Notes under the pieces: generated by a model
What the model was told of the DNA's origin: nothing
The model's input: only the letters and a program-made list of their open reading frames with translations
Database searches by the model: none
Assembly: GCF_012030425.1 (NCBI RefSeq)
Contig: NZ_JAAUVN010000002.1
Location: 992,001 to 1,056,000 of the forward strand
Direction: 5' to 3'
Length of the DNA: 64,000 nt
DNA from: Sphingobacterium sp. B16(2022)
Lineage (GTDB): Bacteria; Bacteroidota; Bacteroidia; Sphingobacteriales; Sphingobacteriaceae
Shown here: positions 1 through 9,208 of the stretch, one piece after another
Layout of the letters: each line of letters begins with the position of its first letter
Position numbering within the stretch: position 1 is the stretch's first letter
Program-made: the position numbers and the translations under genes

Positions 1-266
1 ATTCCTTCTGGAGTAATGCTTAACATCGCGTCTAGCTCATCGAATGAGCCAGTTTCGGCTAATTTTTTCACCTTCTCTGCAGTGCTTTTCCCGATACCGG
101 GCTGACTGCTTATTTCTTCTAAAGAAGCTGTTTCCAGCAGAAAAGGTATTTTATCTAACTTAAAGGATGCACTGGCAATTGCTTTTGTTCTGAATGGGTT
201 TTCATTATGTAATTCCATCAGTTGGCTACATAACTTGAATTTTTTAGCAATTGTCTTGTTATCCAT
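1..266 (-). CDS. polX: DNA polymerase/3'-5' exonuclease PolX, N-terminal fragment
   Basis: Only the first 88 codons lie in the window; the gene runs off the left edge. The visible part begins MDNKTIAKKFKLCSQLMELH and has a helix-hairpin-helix motif (QPGIGKSTAEKV, about residues 58-69). This is the layout of the N-terminal 8-kDa-like domain of family X polymerases, which in bacteria also carry a PHP exonuclease domain and act in base-excision gap filling. The start is the ATG at 264-266, one base past the stop of the upstream NADH dehydrogenase gene, so the two are probably co-transcribed. The polymerase and PHP domains are not visible, so another HhH protein is possible but less likely. Confidence 0.7.
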   Translation of the reverse strand, partial: MDNKTIAKKFKLCSQLMELHNENPFRTKAIASASFKLDKIPFLLETASLEEISSQPGIGKSTAEKVKKLAETGSFDELDAMLSITPEG

Positions 267-267
267 T

Positions 268-1587
268 TTAGTTATTTTCTAATACTTGATCTTCTTGTTT
301 TACCTCTGGCGCGGGTTGATTGAATTTATAGAAAATTAATCGAACACCCGAGTTCTTCGTGAAAAATTTGACTGTCCAGTTGATAAAGGTAATTACTTTG
401 TTTCTAAAACCAAAAATAGACATTAAGTGAACAAACATCCAAACAATCCAGCCAAAGAATCCATTAAAATGGATTTTACCCATATCGACTACAGCTTTCG
501 CACGGCCAATTGTCGCCATTGAGCCCTTATCAAAGTAAGAGAATTTTTCATTTGAACGGTTATCCATTACATTGCTAATGTGCTTGGCAACATATTTACC
601 TTGTTGTTGTGCTACAGGTGCCACACCAGGTAATCCACGTGGTAAATCATCTGTGATAAATGCTGAAACGTCACCAATTGCGTATACATTTTCCATATCT
701 AACACACGACATTGGTCATCTGTTTGAATGCGGTTACCGCGTTGAATATTTTCTTTTTTGAAACCTTCAGGAAATTGTCCTGCAACACCTGCGCCCCAGA
801 TAACTGTTTTTGTTTCGATCGCACTACCATCACCAAAAGAGATTGCAGTACCATCAAAGCCCGTTACAGAAACATTTAGTAATATTTTAACACCTAATGC
901 TTTTAAATATTTTTCAGAGTCTTCAGAAGATTTTTCCGACAAGTTTGCTAATACTTTACTTTGTCCTTCGACTAAGTAAACATTCATTTCTTCCTTGCGT
1001 AATTCAGGATAATCTTTTTCCAGAATATTATTTCTGATCTCAGCAATTGCTCCAGAAAGCTCAACACCAGTTGGGCCACCGCCTACAATTACAAAGTTTA
1101 AAAATGATTTACGATCTTCCGGATTTGCAATTTGAACAGCTTTTTCAAGATTTTGTAGCACATAGCTCCGAATGTTTAGAGCTTCTTGAATACTTTTCAT
1201 TGGTAACGCATATTTTGCAATTTGCTGATTTCCAAAGAAATTTGTTGTTGCTCCAGTAGCAACCACTAAGTAATCATATTCAAAATCACCGATATTCGTT
1301 TGAACAGTTTTGTTGGACGAGTCAATATGATTAACTTCTGCAATTCTGAAACTAAAATTCTCCTGAGATTTGAACATCTTACGGATAGGGAAAGAGATCG
1401 AATCTGCAGATAATGTACCTGTAGCTACCTGATACATTAAAGGTTGGAAGGTATGAAAATTATTTCTGTCTAATAATAGTACTTCTACTTCCTTATTTTT
1501 TAACTTTTTAGCAACTTCAATTCCACCAAATCCAGCACCAATAATGACCACTTTTGGGAATTTTCTATCTGAACGATTGCTTAGCAT
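268..1587 (-). CDS. ndh: Type II NADH dehydrogenase (NAD(P)/FAD-dependent oxidoreductase)
   Basis: 439 residues. This is a single-subunit, non-proton-pumping NADH:quinone oxidoreductase that feeds electrons into the menaquinone pool at the inner membrane. An FAD-binding Rossmann motif (VVIIGAGFGG) is at residues 13-22 and an NAD-binding motif (VGGGPTGVE) near 168-176. A late YAIGD motif is typical of this pyridine nucleotide-disulfide oxidoreductase family. The C-terminal ~70 residues hold a hydrophobic, aromatic stretch (WIVWMFVHLMSIFGF), which fits membrane attachment. Length is normal for NDH-2. It ends one base before the polX start. A sulfide:quinone reductase is an alternative, but no conserved cysteine pair is seen. 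Confidence 0.88.
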   Translation of the reverse strand: MLSNRSDRKFPKVVIIGAGFGGIEVAKKLKNKEVEVLLLDRNNFHTFQPLMYQVATGTLSADSISFPIRKMFKSQENFSFRIAEVNHIDSSNKTVQTNIGDFEYDYLVVATGATTNFFGNQQIAKYALPMKSIQEALNIRSYVLQNLEKAVQIANPEDRKSFLNFVIVGGGPTGVELSGAIAEIRNNILEKDYPELRKEEMNVYLVEGQSKVLANLSEKSSEDSEKYLKALGVKILLNVSVTGFDGTAISFGDGSAIETKTVIWGAGVAGQFPEGFKKENIQRGNRIQTDDQCRVLDMENVYAIGDVSAFITDDLPRGLPGVAPVAQQQGKYVAKHISNVMDNRSNEKFSYFDKGSMATIGRAKAVVDMGKIHFNGFFGWIVWMFVHLMSIFGFRNKVITFINWTVKFFTKNSGVRLIFYKFNQPAPEVKQEDQVLENN

Positions 1588-1767
1588 ATTATTTGAAATT
1601 TATATAAAATATTCGGAAAATTGTAATCCTTCTGCAAATATCTTAATTTTTCACTCAAAAAACTAAAATATCTTTATATATACTTGCTTTTTATTGTCAT
1701 ATTTATTGATAACTAACTGTTTTAATATATCTCTTGTTTTATTACTCCTTGTTAATCAGTGTTTTGT

Positions 1768-1803
1768 AAACCGTATTAATTGCATGGTTTATTAATACGG
1801 TTT
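1768..1803 (-). terminator. Inverted repeat, probable terminator of the marR-fpr-fdx operon
   Basis: Perfect 13-bp arms (AAACCGTATTAAT and its complement) around a 10-nt loop. It lies about 50 nt past the ferredoxin stop and 180 nt before the ndh start. The T-tract is weak, so a role as an operator for ndh cannot be excluded. Confidence 0.5.
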
Positions 1804-1852
1804 GTCTCAAAAAATGAAAAAATGTGTGTAAAAAGTACACTTTGACAATTTA

Positions 1853-2182
1853 TTACTGTAATGCTCCTCTTATTTTAATACTTAGGCCGTTATTTTCATT
1901 TGTTAATCGCAGCTGGCATGCAAGTCGGCTATCATCATTAGCATCGGGTAAAGTATCGAGCATATCGAGCTCCTGGTCTTGAGGTTCGGACAAGTTTTCA
2001 CCTCCAGATTTGATTTCAACATGACAAGTTGCGCAAAGTGCCATGCCTCCACAGGTAGCTAGGACCTCATAATCGCATGCTTTTAGCAATTCCATTAGGG
2101 ATAAGTTGACATCCGTAGGAACTTCGATTGTTTGAACAGTTCCATCCCGATCTTCAATTTCTATTTCAATAATATTGTCCAT
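1853..2182 (-). CDS. 2Fe-2S ferredoxin (adrenodoxin type)
   Basis: 109 residues, soluble cytoplasmic electron carrier. The cluster ligands are clear: C44, C50 and C53 (C-x5-C-x2-C) and C89, the spacing of adrenodoxin/ISC-type ferredoxins. The C-terminal half is rich in Asp and Glu (EPQDQELDMLDTLPD), the acidic docking helix typical of this family. It starts 3 nt after the stop of the ferredoxin reductase gene, so the two form a reductase-ferredoxin pair. No P450, dioxygenase or isc genes lie nearby, so the final electron acceptor is unknown. Confidence 0.9.
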   Translation of the reverse strand: MDNIIEIEIEDRDGTVQTIEVPTDVNLSLMELLKACDYEVLATCGGMALCATCHVEIKSGGENLSEPQDQELDMLDTLPDANDDSRLACQLRLTNENNGLSIKIRGALQ

Positions 2183-2185
2183 AAT

Positions 2186-3190
2186 TTAAAAAGTATTGAT
2201 GCCATTAACAGTTGTATATTTGAAGCTTAGTTTTTGATCTGGATACACATATTTAAAAGCACTTTGAGCCATTAATGCCGCTTCATGATATCCACATAAA
2301 ATTAACTTTAATTTACCTGGATAGGTATTGATATCTCCTATAGCATAAATGCGTTCTATATTTGTCGAATAATCAACTGTGTTTACTACGATAGCACTCT
2401 TGTCAATATTTAAGCCCCAGTCCGCAATAGGTCCTAATTTTGGGGTTAGCCCAAATAGCGGTATAAAATAATCCGCTTCCATTTTGACTTCTTCTTTTTG
2501 TTTATTGACTGCAATCACATGCGATAAGCTATCTGAGCCGTGTACATCTGCCAGGTTGTGGGACAGTAAGAGGTTGATGGCCCCTTTTTGAGCTAGATGA
2601 TAAACCTTTTCGGCAGAGTCTGGCGCTCCTCTAAAGGAGTCACTTCTGTGAATTAATGTTACTTCCTTTGCGATATCGGCTAAGTAAATCGTCCAGTCTA
2701 GAGCAGAGTCGCCACCACCCGCGATGATGATCTTCTTGTCACGATACGTTTCTGGATTTCTGACCATGTAATCAACACCTTTTCTTTCATATTTAACTAA
2801 ATTAGCCAGTTCAGGTTTTCGGGGCTCAAAGCATCCTAAACCGCCTGCTATAACAACAACTTGGCAGTGTATACGTGTTCCTTCTGAACTAACGACCACA
2901 TATGAACCATCTTCCTGCCTTTCCAGGCCTTCAACACGTTCGCCGAGTGTAAAAGTGGGATTGAATGGTTCGATCTGTTTCATCTGATTGTCAATCAACT
3001 CTTGAGCACGGATAGTCGGGTAGCCCGGTATATCGTATATCGGCTTATGTGGATATATTTCAGACAACTGACCTCCAACTTGAGGTAAAACATCAATGAG
3101 GTGACATCTCATCTTTAACAAACCTGCTTCAAATACAGCAAATAGACCCACTGGTCCGGCTCCTATAATACATATGTCTGTTGTTATCAT
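2186..3190 (-). CDS. Ferredoxin--NADP+ reductase, thioredoxin-reductase-like type
   Basis: 334 residues. FAD enzyme that passes electrons from NADPH to ferredoxin. The FAD motif (CIIGAGPVG) is near residues 7-15 and the NADPH-binding motif (IIIAGGGDSALDW) near 153-165. The thioredoxin reductase CxxC active site is absent, as in the YumC/TrxR-like FNR family. YAIGDINTYPGKLKL near the C-terminus is the family's second FAD contact. It sits between a MarR regulator (8-nt gap) and a ferredoxin (3-nt gap) in one operon, which strongly supports ferredoxin as partner. Confidence 0.87.
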   Translation of the reverse strand: MITTDICIIGAGPVGLFAVFEAGLLKMRCHLIDVLPQVGGQLSEIYPHKPIYDIPGYPTIRAQELIDNQMKQIEPFNPTFTLGERVEGLERQEDGSYVVVSSEGTRIHCQVVVIAGGLGCFEPRKPELANLVKYERKGVDYMVRNPETYRDKKIIIAGGGDSALDWTIYLADIAKEVTLIHRSDSFRGAPDSAEKVYHLAQKGAINLLLSHNLADVHGSDSLSHVIAVNKQKEEVKMEADYFIPLFGLTPKLGPIADWGLNIDKSAIVVNTVDYSTNIERIYAIGDINTYPGKLKLILCGYHEAALMAQSAFKYVYPDQKLSFKYTTVNGINTF

Positions 3191-3198
3191 ATCAAATG

Positions 3199-3633
3199 TT
3201 AATTACTTAAGTTATTATAAATTTTGTCTAGAATACGTGTGAAGGAACTAAAGTCCTCGTCTGTTAGATTTTCCCAAGCTTTCATGCGAATGCTGGAAAC
3301 GATGGGAGAGTAGTTTTCTACTTTCTTTCGACCTTCCTCTGTTAGGTGCAAGTGGATACTTCGCCTGTCAGAGGGATGGATCACTCGTTCTGTTAATCCT
3401 TTTTTTATTAACAGATCAACAATTCGGGTGAGGGTAGGTTGATCTTTGCAACATTTTTCAGCAAGTTCTTTTTGCAATAGATTATCATTCTCATAAAGTG
3501 TCTTCATGATGGTCCACTGATCTACGGTGATATCAAAATCATTATCTGTAAAAGAATTTTGTGCAAATTGTTTTACTTTTTTTGCTGTTCTTTCTAATAT
3601 GAAAGAGTATCGATTGAATTTTTCGTCTTGCAT
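3199..3633 (-). CDS. MarR family transcriptional regulator
   Basis: 144 residues with a winged helix-turn-helix (LLQKELAEKCCKDQPTLTRI, about 52-71) followed by the wing (RVIHPSDRRSIHLHLTEEG), typical of MarR dimers. It is the first gene of the marR-fpr-fdx operon. Its promoter carries two related palindromes (3654-3673 and 3681-3704), a likely autoregulatory operator pair. The wing and helix lie at the usual positions and the length is normal. C61 and C62 lie in the DNA-recognition region, so redox sensing is possible but unproven. Confidence 0.85.
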   Translation of the reverse strand: MQDEKFNRYSFILERTAKKVKQFAQNSFTDNDFDITVDQWTIMKTLYENDNLLQKELAEKCCKDQPTLTRIVDLLIKKGLTERVIHPSDRRSIHLHLTEEGRKKVENYSPIVSSIRMKAWENLTDEDFSSFTRILDKIYNNLSN

Positions 3634-3653
3634 TTAAAATATTTGTATTGCTA

Positions 3654-3704
3654 ATATTTAGTACAACAAATATAATCATTAAATACTTAGTGCAACAAGT
3701 ATTT
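3654..3704 (-). promoter_or_regulatory. Promoter of marR-fpr-fdx with two palindromic operator-like sites
   Basis: On the minus strand a -7 box TATATTTG lies at 3667-3674, and TTG triplets lie at 3693-3698, near the -33 position. Copy A (3654-3673) is ATATTT-N8-AAATAT; copy B (3681-3704) is AAATACTT-N8-AAGTATTT. They share the core TTAGT(A/G)CAACAA and are offset by 29 bp, covering the -7 and -33 elements respectively. This is what a self-repressing MarR protein would be expected to use; the assignment is inferred. Confidence 0.55.
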
Positions 3705-3725
3705 GGTAGATTTATTGTAAAATAA

Positions 3726-3757
3726 AAAAGGCTTTCAGTTTTATCTGAAAGCCTTTT
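3726..3757 (-). terminator. Terminator downstream of secDF
   Basis: 13-bp perfect stem (AAAAGGCTTTCAG and complement) with a 6-nt loop and T-runs on both strands, about 20 nt past the secDF stop. It can work in either direction. Confidence 0.85.
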
Positions 3758-3776
3758 TAAACGTTTTGATTTTTTG

Positions 3777-6743
3777 CTAAGGAGTTACCGGTTCTGCTTT
3801 TTTAGGAGTTTCTTCGAAATGTTTTCCTTTACTTAAATCATATACTGCTGGTGCAGCTAAGAATATAGATGAATAAGTACCTACAATAATACCAATTAAG
3901 ATAGCGAAAGAGAATCCTCTGATAACTTCACCACCGAAAATAAATAGTACTGCTAATACGAATACAATCGTCAATGATGTAATAACCGTTCTACTTAATG
4001 TTGTATTTATGGCGTGGTTGATCGTTTCACCAAAATCTTTATTTAAAGCATTTGGTTTGTTTAGATCTTCACGGATACGGTCAAATACAACTACAGTATC
4101 ATTTACTGAATAACCTAATACTGTTAGAATAGCGGCAATAAAATGCTGATCAATATCTAATGAGAATGGAACAATACCATCTAAAATAGAGAACAAACCT
4201 AATACAATGATGGCATCATGGACAGTAGCGATTGCAGCTCCAACTGAATATTGCCATTTGTGGAAACGTAACAATATATAACCAGCAATGATTAATAAGG
4301 CAAATACTGTTGCATAAATTGATCTTGCTTTCATATCTGTCGCGATACTAGGACCAACTTTCTGAGAAGAAAGAATCTCATGTTTGTTGCTTGCATCTAC
4401 CTTCGATAATCCTTCATTCAATTTAGTTAAAACTTCTTTATCTGCTTCGTCAGACGTCTCATCGATATGATAAGTTGTCGTTATACGAAGTTGATTTGCA
4501 GCGCCAAAGACTTTAACTTCAGTTGTTTTTTGGAAGATATTATCTAAATTTTCACGAACAGCTTCTAAATCTACAGGTTTATCATAGCGGATGGTATAAG
4601 TACGTCCACCTTGAAAATCTACACCTTGGCTAAAGCCTTTAATAAAGATTGATGCAAAACAAGCAATAACAATTACGATAGAAACGATGTAAAGACCTTT
4701 TCTTTTCTTGATGAATTGGAAATTTGCATTTTGCAATGTTTTTGCCGACCAAGGGAAAGAAACTTTAATTTTCATATCACGTTCTAACATCCACTCAAAA
4801 ATAATGCGAGTAAGGAATATACCTGTGAATAATGAAGTGATAATACCCACCATTAATGTAGTAGCAAATCCTAAAATTGGACCTGTTCCGAAGAAGAATA
4901 ATACCAAACCAACTAAGAATGTTGTAATCTGTGAATCTAAGATCGAAGGTAATGCGTGTTTGTAACCATCTGCAACCGCTTGACGGATTGATTTTCCACC
5001 GGCTAATTCTTCACGTATACGTTCGTAAATTAGTACGTTGGCATCCACCGCAGTACCCATCGTTAATACGATACCCGCGATACCTGGGAGTGTTAATACT
5101 GCATTCAGCGATGCCAATACCCCCATGATAAAGAATACGTTTACAAGAACAGCAATGTTTGCTACTAAACCTGCAGTATTATAGTATGCAATCATGAATA
5201 CAAGAACAAGCACGATACCGATAACTGCTGAATTCACACCAGAATCAATAGCCGATTGTCCTAAAGTAGGACCTACGATCGCTTCTTCAACGATTTTAGC
5301 GGTAGTTGGTAAACGACCAGCTTTTAGTACGTTCGCTAAATCCTTTGTATCTTCAACTGTGAAAGAACCAGAGATGGATGAATTACCACCAGCGATTTCT
5401 TCATTAACACCAGGTGCAGAATATACTACATTATCAAGAACGATAGCGATCGATTGGTGACCTTGCGCTGCTTTAGCTGTAATTTTTTTCCATTCACGAG
5501 CACCTTCGCTGTTCATCTGCATGGAGACAACGGGTTCATTTCTCTCATTAAACTCATCACGCGCATTGGTAATAACATCACCAGTTAATACTGGGCCATT
5601 ATCAACGCCTGCAGGTCTGATTGCATATAAAGAAAGGATATTTGGTGTTTTAGCTTCTGGTTTTACTGACCATAACAATTTTAAATTTCCAGGGATAATA
5701 GATTTAACCTCAGGTTTGTTTAAAAAAGCATTTACTTTGGCAGTATCTTTTAAATCTGCACTACCTACCATTGCGCCAGGCATTAAAGCCATTTGTTGAT
5801 TCTCACCCATGTAAACAGCAGGTCTCAAAACATCAAATAATGGATTTTCTTGCGACAATTTAGCAGCAGCGCTATCTTTTGTGTTTTTATTAGCACCAAG
5901 GTTCGCTAATAAGTCATCAGACTTTTTAGTCGAATCTGTTGTTGCTTTATCATCTGTCGAAGCAACTTTTAAAGTTGCAGACAAAGTTTTATTGATGTTT
6001 TCCAATAAAGGATACACTTCTTGATTAGCATGAGTTTCGTAAAACTCTAATTTAGCTGATCCTTGTAATAATTTACGGACGCGTTGTTCATCGTTAACAC
6101 CTGGAAGTTCGATCAAAATACGATTTGTACCTTGTTGAATCTGGATGTTAGGAGAAGCAACTCCAAATTTATCAATACGTGTACGAAGTACTTTGTATGA
6201 GTTTTGGATAGCATTATCAGCTTCTTTTTGTAAAAAAGATTCCAATTGTGCATCAGAGTCCCCCGCTTTGATTAAAGATGCATTATCTTTAGTCGCGAAA
6301 TAAGTTGAAAGTGGAGTCGTACTACCTGTAGCTTTATATTCATCAATGAATAAATTAACTAGAGATTTTTGACTTGTTTTACTTTTCAAAATAGCAGCTG
6401 TAAGTGCAGCATTGAATTTCTCGTCTTTAGGATTATCTGCTAAGTTACGAATCAACTCATCGATTGAGATTTCCATCGTAACGTTCATACCCCCTTTTAG
6501 ATCAAGTCCTAAAGCAAGTTCTTGTGCTTTAGCTTCTCTATAGGTGTATTTTGCAAAACCTAAATTGTAAACAACCTCGCCAGCGATAGAGTCTAGGTAC
6601 GATTTTTCACGTGCCATATCTCCTTGTGCATAATTCTCAGCATCACGCTCAACTTTGCGGGTTACAAAAGTGAATGATAGGGCGTATAGACATGCTATAG
6701 ATACCGCTATCACCAAAAATTTAATCAGCCCTTTACCTTGCAT
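3777..6743 (-). CDS. secDF: Protein translocase subunit SecDF (fused SecD-SecF)
   Basis: 988 residues. It drives the late, proton-motive-force-dependent stage of Sec protein export. An N-terminal membrane helix (about 8-26) precedes the periplasmic P1 region, in which ELALGLDLKGGMNVTMEIS is the SecD signature. The SecD membrane bundle follows (GTAVDANVLIYERIREEL). The SecF half starts near residue 670, with its own helix, the GVDFQGG motif and a second bundle (NDTVVVFDRIREDL). One continuous frame joins both, as is usual in Bacteroidota. The P1 insert holds a low-complexity K/D/T/S/A segment (about 265-295). A -7 box TACCTTTG lies at 6830-6837, giving a leader of about 85 nt. Confidence 0.96.
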   Translation of the reverse strand: MQGKGLIKFLVIAVSIACLYALSFTFVTRKVERDAENYAQGDMAREKSYLDSIAGEVVYNLGFAKYTYREAKAQELALGLDLKGGMNVTMEISIDELIRNLADNPKDEKFNAALTAAILKSKTSQKSLVNLFIDEYKATGSTTPLSTYFATKDNASLIKAGDSDAQLESFLQKEADNAIQNSYKVLRTRIDKFGVASPNIQIQQGTNRILIELPGVNDEQRVRKLLQGSAKLEFYETHANQEVYPLLENINKTLSATLKVASTDDKATTDSTKKSDDLLANLGANKNTKDSAAAKLSQENPLFDVLRPAVYMGENQQMALMPGAMVGSADLKDTAKVNAFLNKPEVKSIIPGNLKLLWSVKPEAKTPNILSLYAIRPAGVDNGPVLTGDVITNARDEFNERNEPVVSMQMNSEGAREWKKITAKAAQGHQSIAIVLDNVVYSAPGVNEEIAGGNSSISGSFTVEDTKDLANVLKAGRLPTTAKIVEEAIVGPTLGQSAIDSGVNSAVIGIVLVLVFMIAYYNTAGLVANIAVLVNVFFIMGVLASLNAVLTLPGIAGIVLTMGTAVDANVLIYERIREELAGGKSIRQAVADGYKHALPSILDSQITTFLVGLVLFFFGTGPILGFATTLMVGIITSLFTGIFLTRIIFEWMLERDMKIKVSFPWSAKTLQNANFQFIKKRKGLYIVSIVIVIACFASIFIKGFSQGVDFQGGRTYTIRYDKPVDLEAVRENLDNIFQKTTEVKVFGAANQLRITTTYHIDETSDEADKEVLTKLNEGLSKVDASNKHEILSSQKVGPSIATDMKARSIYATVFALLIIAGYILLRFHKWQYSVGAAIATVHDAIIVLGLFSILDGIVPFSLDIDQHFIAAILTVLGYSVNDTVVVFDRIREDLNKPNALNKDFGETINHAINTTLSRTVITSLTIVFVLAVLFIFGGEVIRGFSFAILIGIIVGTYSSIFLAAPAVYDLSKGKHFEETPKKAEPVTP

Positions 6744-6770
6744 CGTCTGTTTTTAGTGTATTAGTTTGAT

Positions 6771-6785
6771 ATTATATGATATAAT
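6771..6785. promoter_or_regulatory. AT-rich 7-1-7 palindrome in the secDF leader
   Basis: ATTATAT-G-ATATAAT is perfectly symmetric and lies 28-42 nt upstream of the secDF ATG, downstream of the predicted promoter at 6830-6837. The base composition makes chance occurrence plausible. Confidence 0.25.
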
Positions 6786-6933
6786 TGATAACTCATTCTT
6801 GTATGAAAATTACAATTCTCCAAGAATGCCAAAGGTATAAAAATTTTGTAAAATGAAAAGCTTTATTTGATTAAGCTTATGATAAAAAGCGATTAAATTG
6901 CAATGAATACGATATTGCTATGCAATCTAATAG

Positions 6934-6961
6934 AAAAAGCCTCCCGTTTGGGAGGCTTTTT
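6934..6961 (-). terminator. Terminator downstream of the small exported protein gene
   Basis: GC-rich stem GCCTCCC/GGGAGGC extended by A/T pairs, 4-nt loop, T5 on both strands; 23 nt past the stop of the minus-strand gene at 6984. Confidence 0.88.
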
Positions 6962-6983
6962 CTATAAAAATGTACTGTTTTAT

Positions 6984-7457
6984 TTATCTCAACGTGTATT
7001 TGATACCGAAAGAAAAAGTAGATGCATCAAAGTCACTATTGTGGTTTAATCTCCAATCTGGTTTCCAATCTGCGTGAAAACCGATAGGTGCAGCTGGAAT
7101 TTTAAATTCTAGACCTAATTGAGGACGAAGTGCTACAAGAGTAATATTGTCACCTGCGTCAACAAAAGATAACTGTGCACCAACACCTGCATACCATCCT
7201 AATCCTTTAGCACCAGAAAATGGTCTTGCATATTGGTAATCTGCTCCTACAGCAACCACATTGTCATCGAACATAATTTGTGCCTGTCCGTTGTTTGCAC
7301 CTCCCATAGACTGTTTGTACTGAACACCCCATAAATCACCAGCTGTACCGTCAAATACAACACCAATTGCAGCGCGTTGTGGTGATTGTGCTTTTGCCTC
7401 CTGTGCTCCTAGAGCTAATATGGCAACAGCTGCTACCGATAGTAATACTTTTTTCAT
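6984..7457 (-). CDS. Small exported beta-barrel-like protein of unknown function
   Basis: 157 residues from the ATG at 7457, chosen because MKKVLLSVAAVAILALGAQ followed by EAKAQ is a clean Sec signal peptide; an upstream in-frame ATG at 7511 would bury it. The mature part alternates glycine and aromatic residues in amphipathic strands (WYAGVGAQLSFVDAG, LRPQLGLEFKIP) and ends with an aromatic/basic tail (FSFGIKYTLR), as small outer-membrane barrels do. I do not recognise a named family. It is transcribed alone, between secDF and guaB, with its own terminator. Confidence 0.75.
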   Translation of the reverse strand: MKKVLLSVAAVAILALGAQEAKAQSPQRAAIGVVFDGTAGDLWGVQYKQSMGGANNGQAQIMFDDNVVAVGADYQYARPFSGAKGLGWYAGVGAQLSFVDAGDNITLVALRPQLGLEFKIPAAPIGFHADWKPDWRLNHNSDFDASTFSFGIKYTLR

Positions 7458-7655
7458 AATATGTGTTTTATATAAATTCAATTTAGACATCTTATGCAAA
7501 TAACCTGCCAAAAGTTGTTACGCACGATGCCGGAATGTTGGCTGTTTGATAAGGTTGCATGATTAAGCTAATGAGAATGAGCTGTTAACTGCATGTTAGG
7601 ATAATCATTTAAATGTAATTAGTGAAATTAATTTTTATATTTCGCTGAAAATACT

Positions 7656-7672
7656 TAATTTTGCCTGGCAAA
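7656..7672 (+). promoter_or_regulatory. guaB promoter -7 box overlapping a TTTGCC palindrome
   Basis: TAATTTTG (7656-7663) fits the TAnnTTTG -7 element. It overlaps TTTGCC-T-GGCAAA (7660-7672), a perfect 6-1-6 palindrome covering the expected transcription start, so a repressor bound here would block initiation. A further TTTGCC lies directly before the guaB ATG. No regulator can be named. Confidence 0.4.
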
Positions 7673-7675
7673 TAG

Positions 7676-9172
<1,497 letters not shown>

Positions 9173-9173
9173 T

Positions 9174-9208
9174 AAAAAAAGGTCAGCGATTCAATCGCTG
9201 ACCTTTTT
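9174..9208. terminator. Bidirectional terminator between guaB and ppk1
   Basis: AAAAAAAGGTCAGCGATT pairs with its complement through a very short loop, with A- and T-runs on both flanks. It starts 1 nt after the guaB stop and abuts the ppk1 stop, so it serves both convergent genes. Confidence 0.92.

Noticed and set aside
7458-7511. Upstream extension of the small exported protein to the ATG at 7511
   Set aside because: It would place 18 residues before a clean signal peptide; the ATG at 7457 is the natural start.
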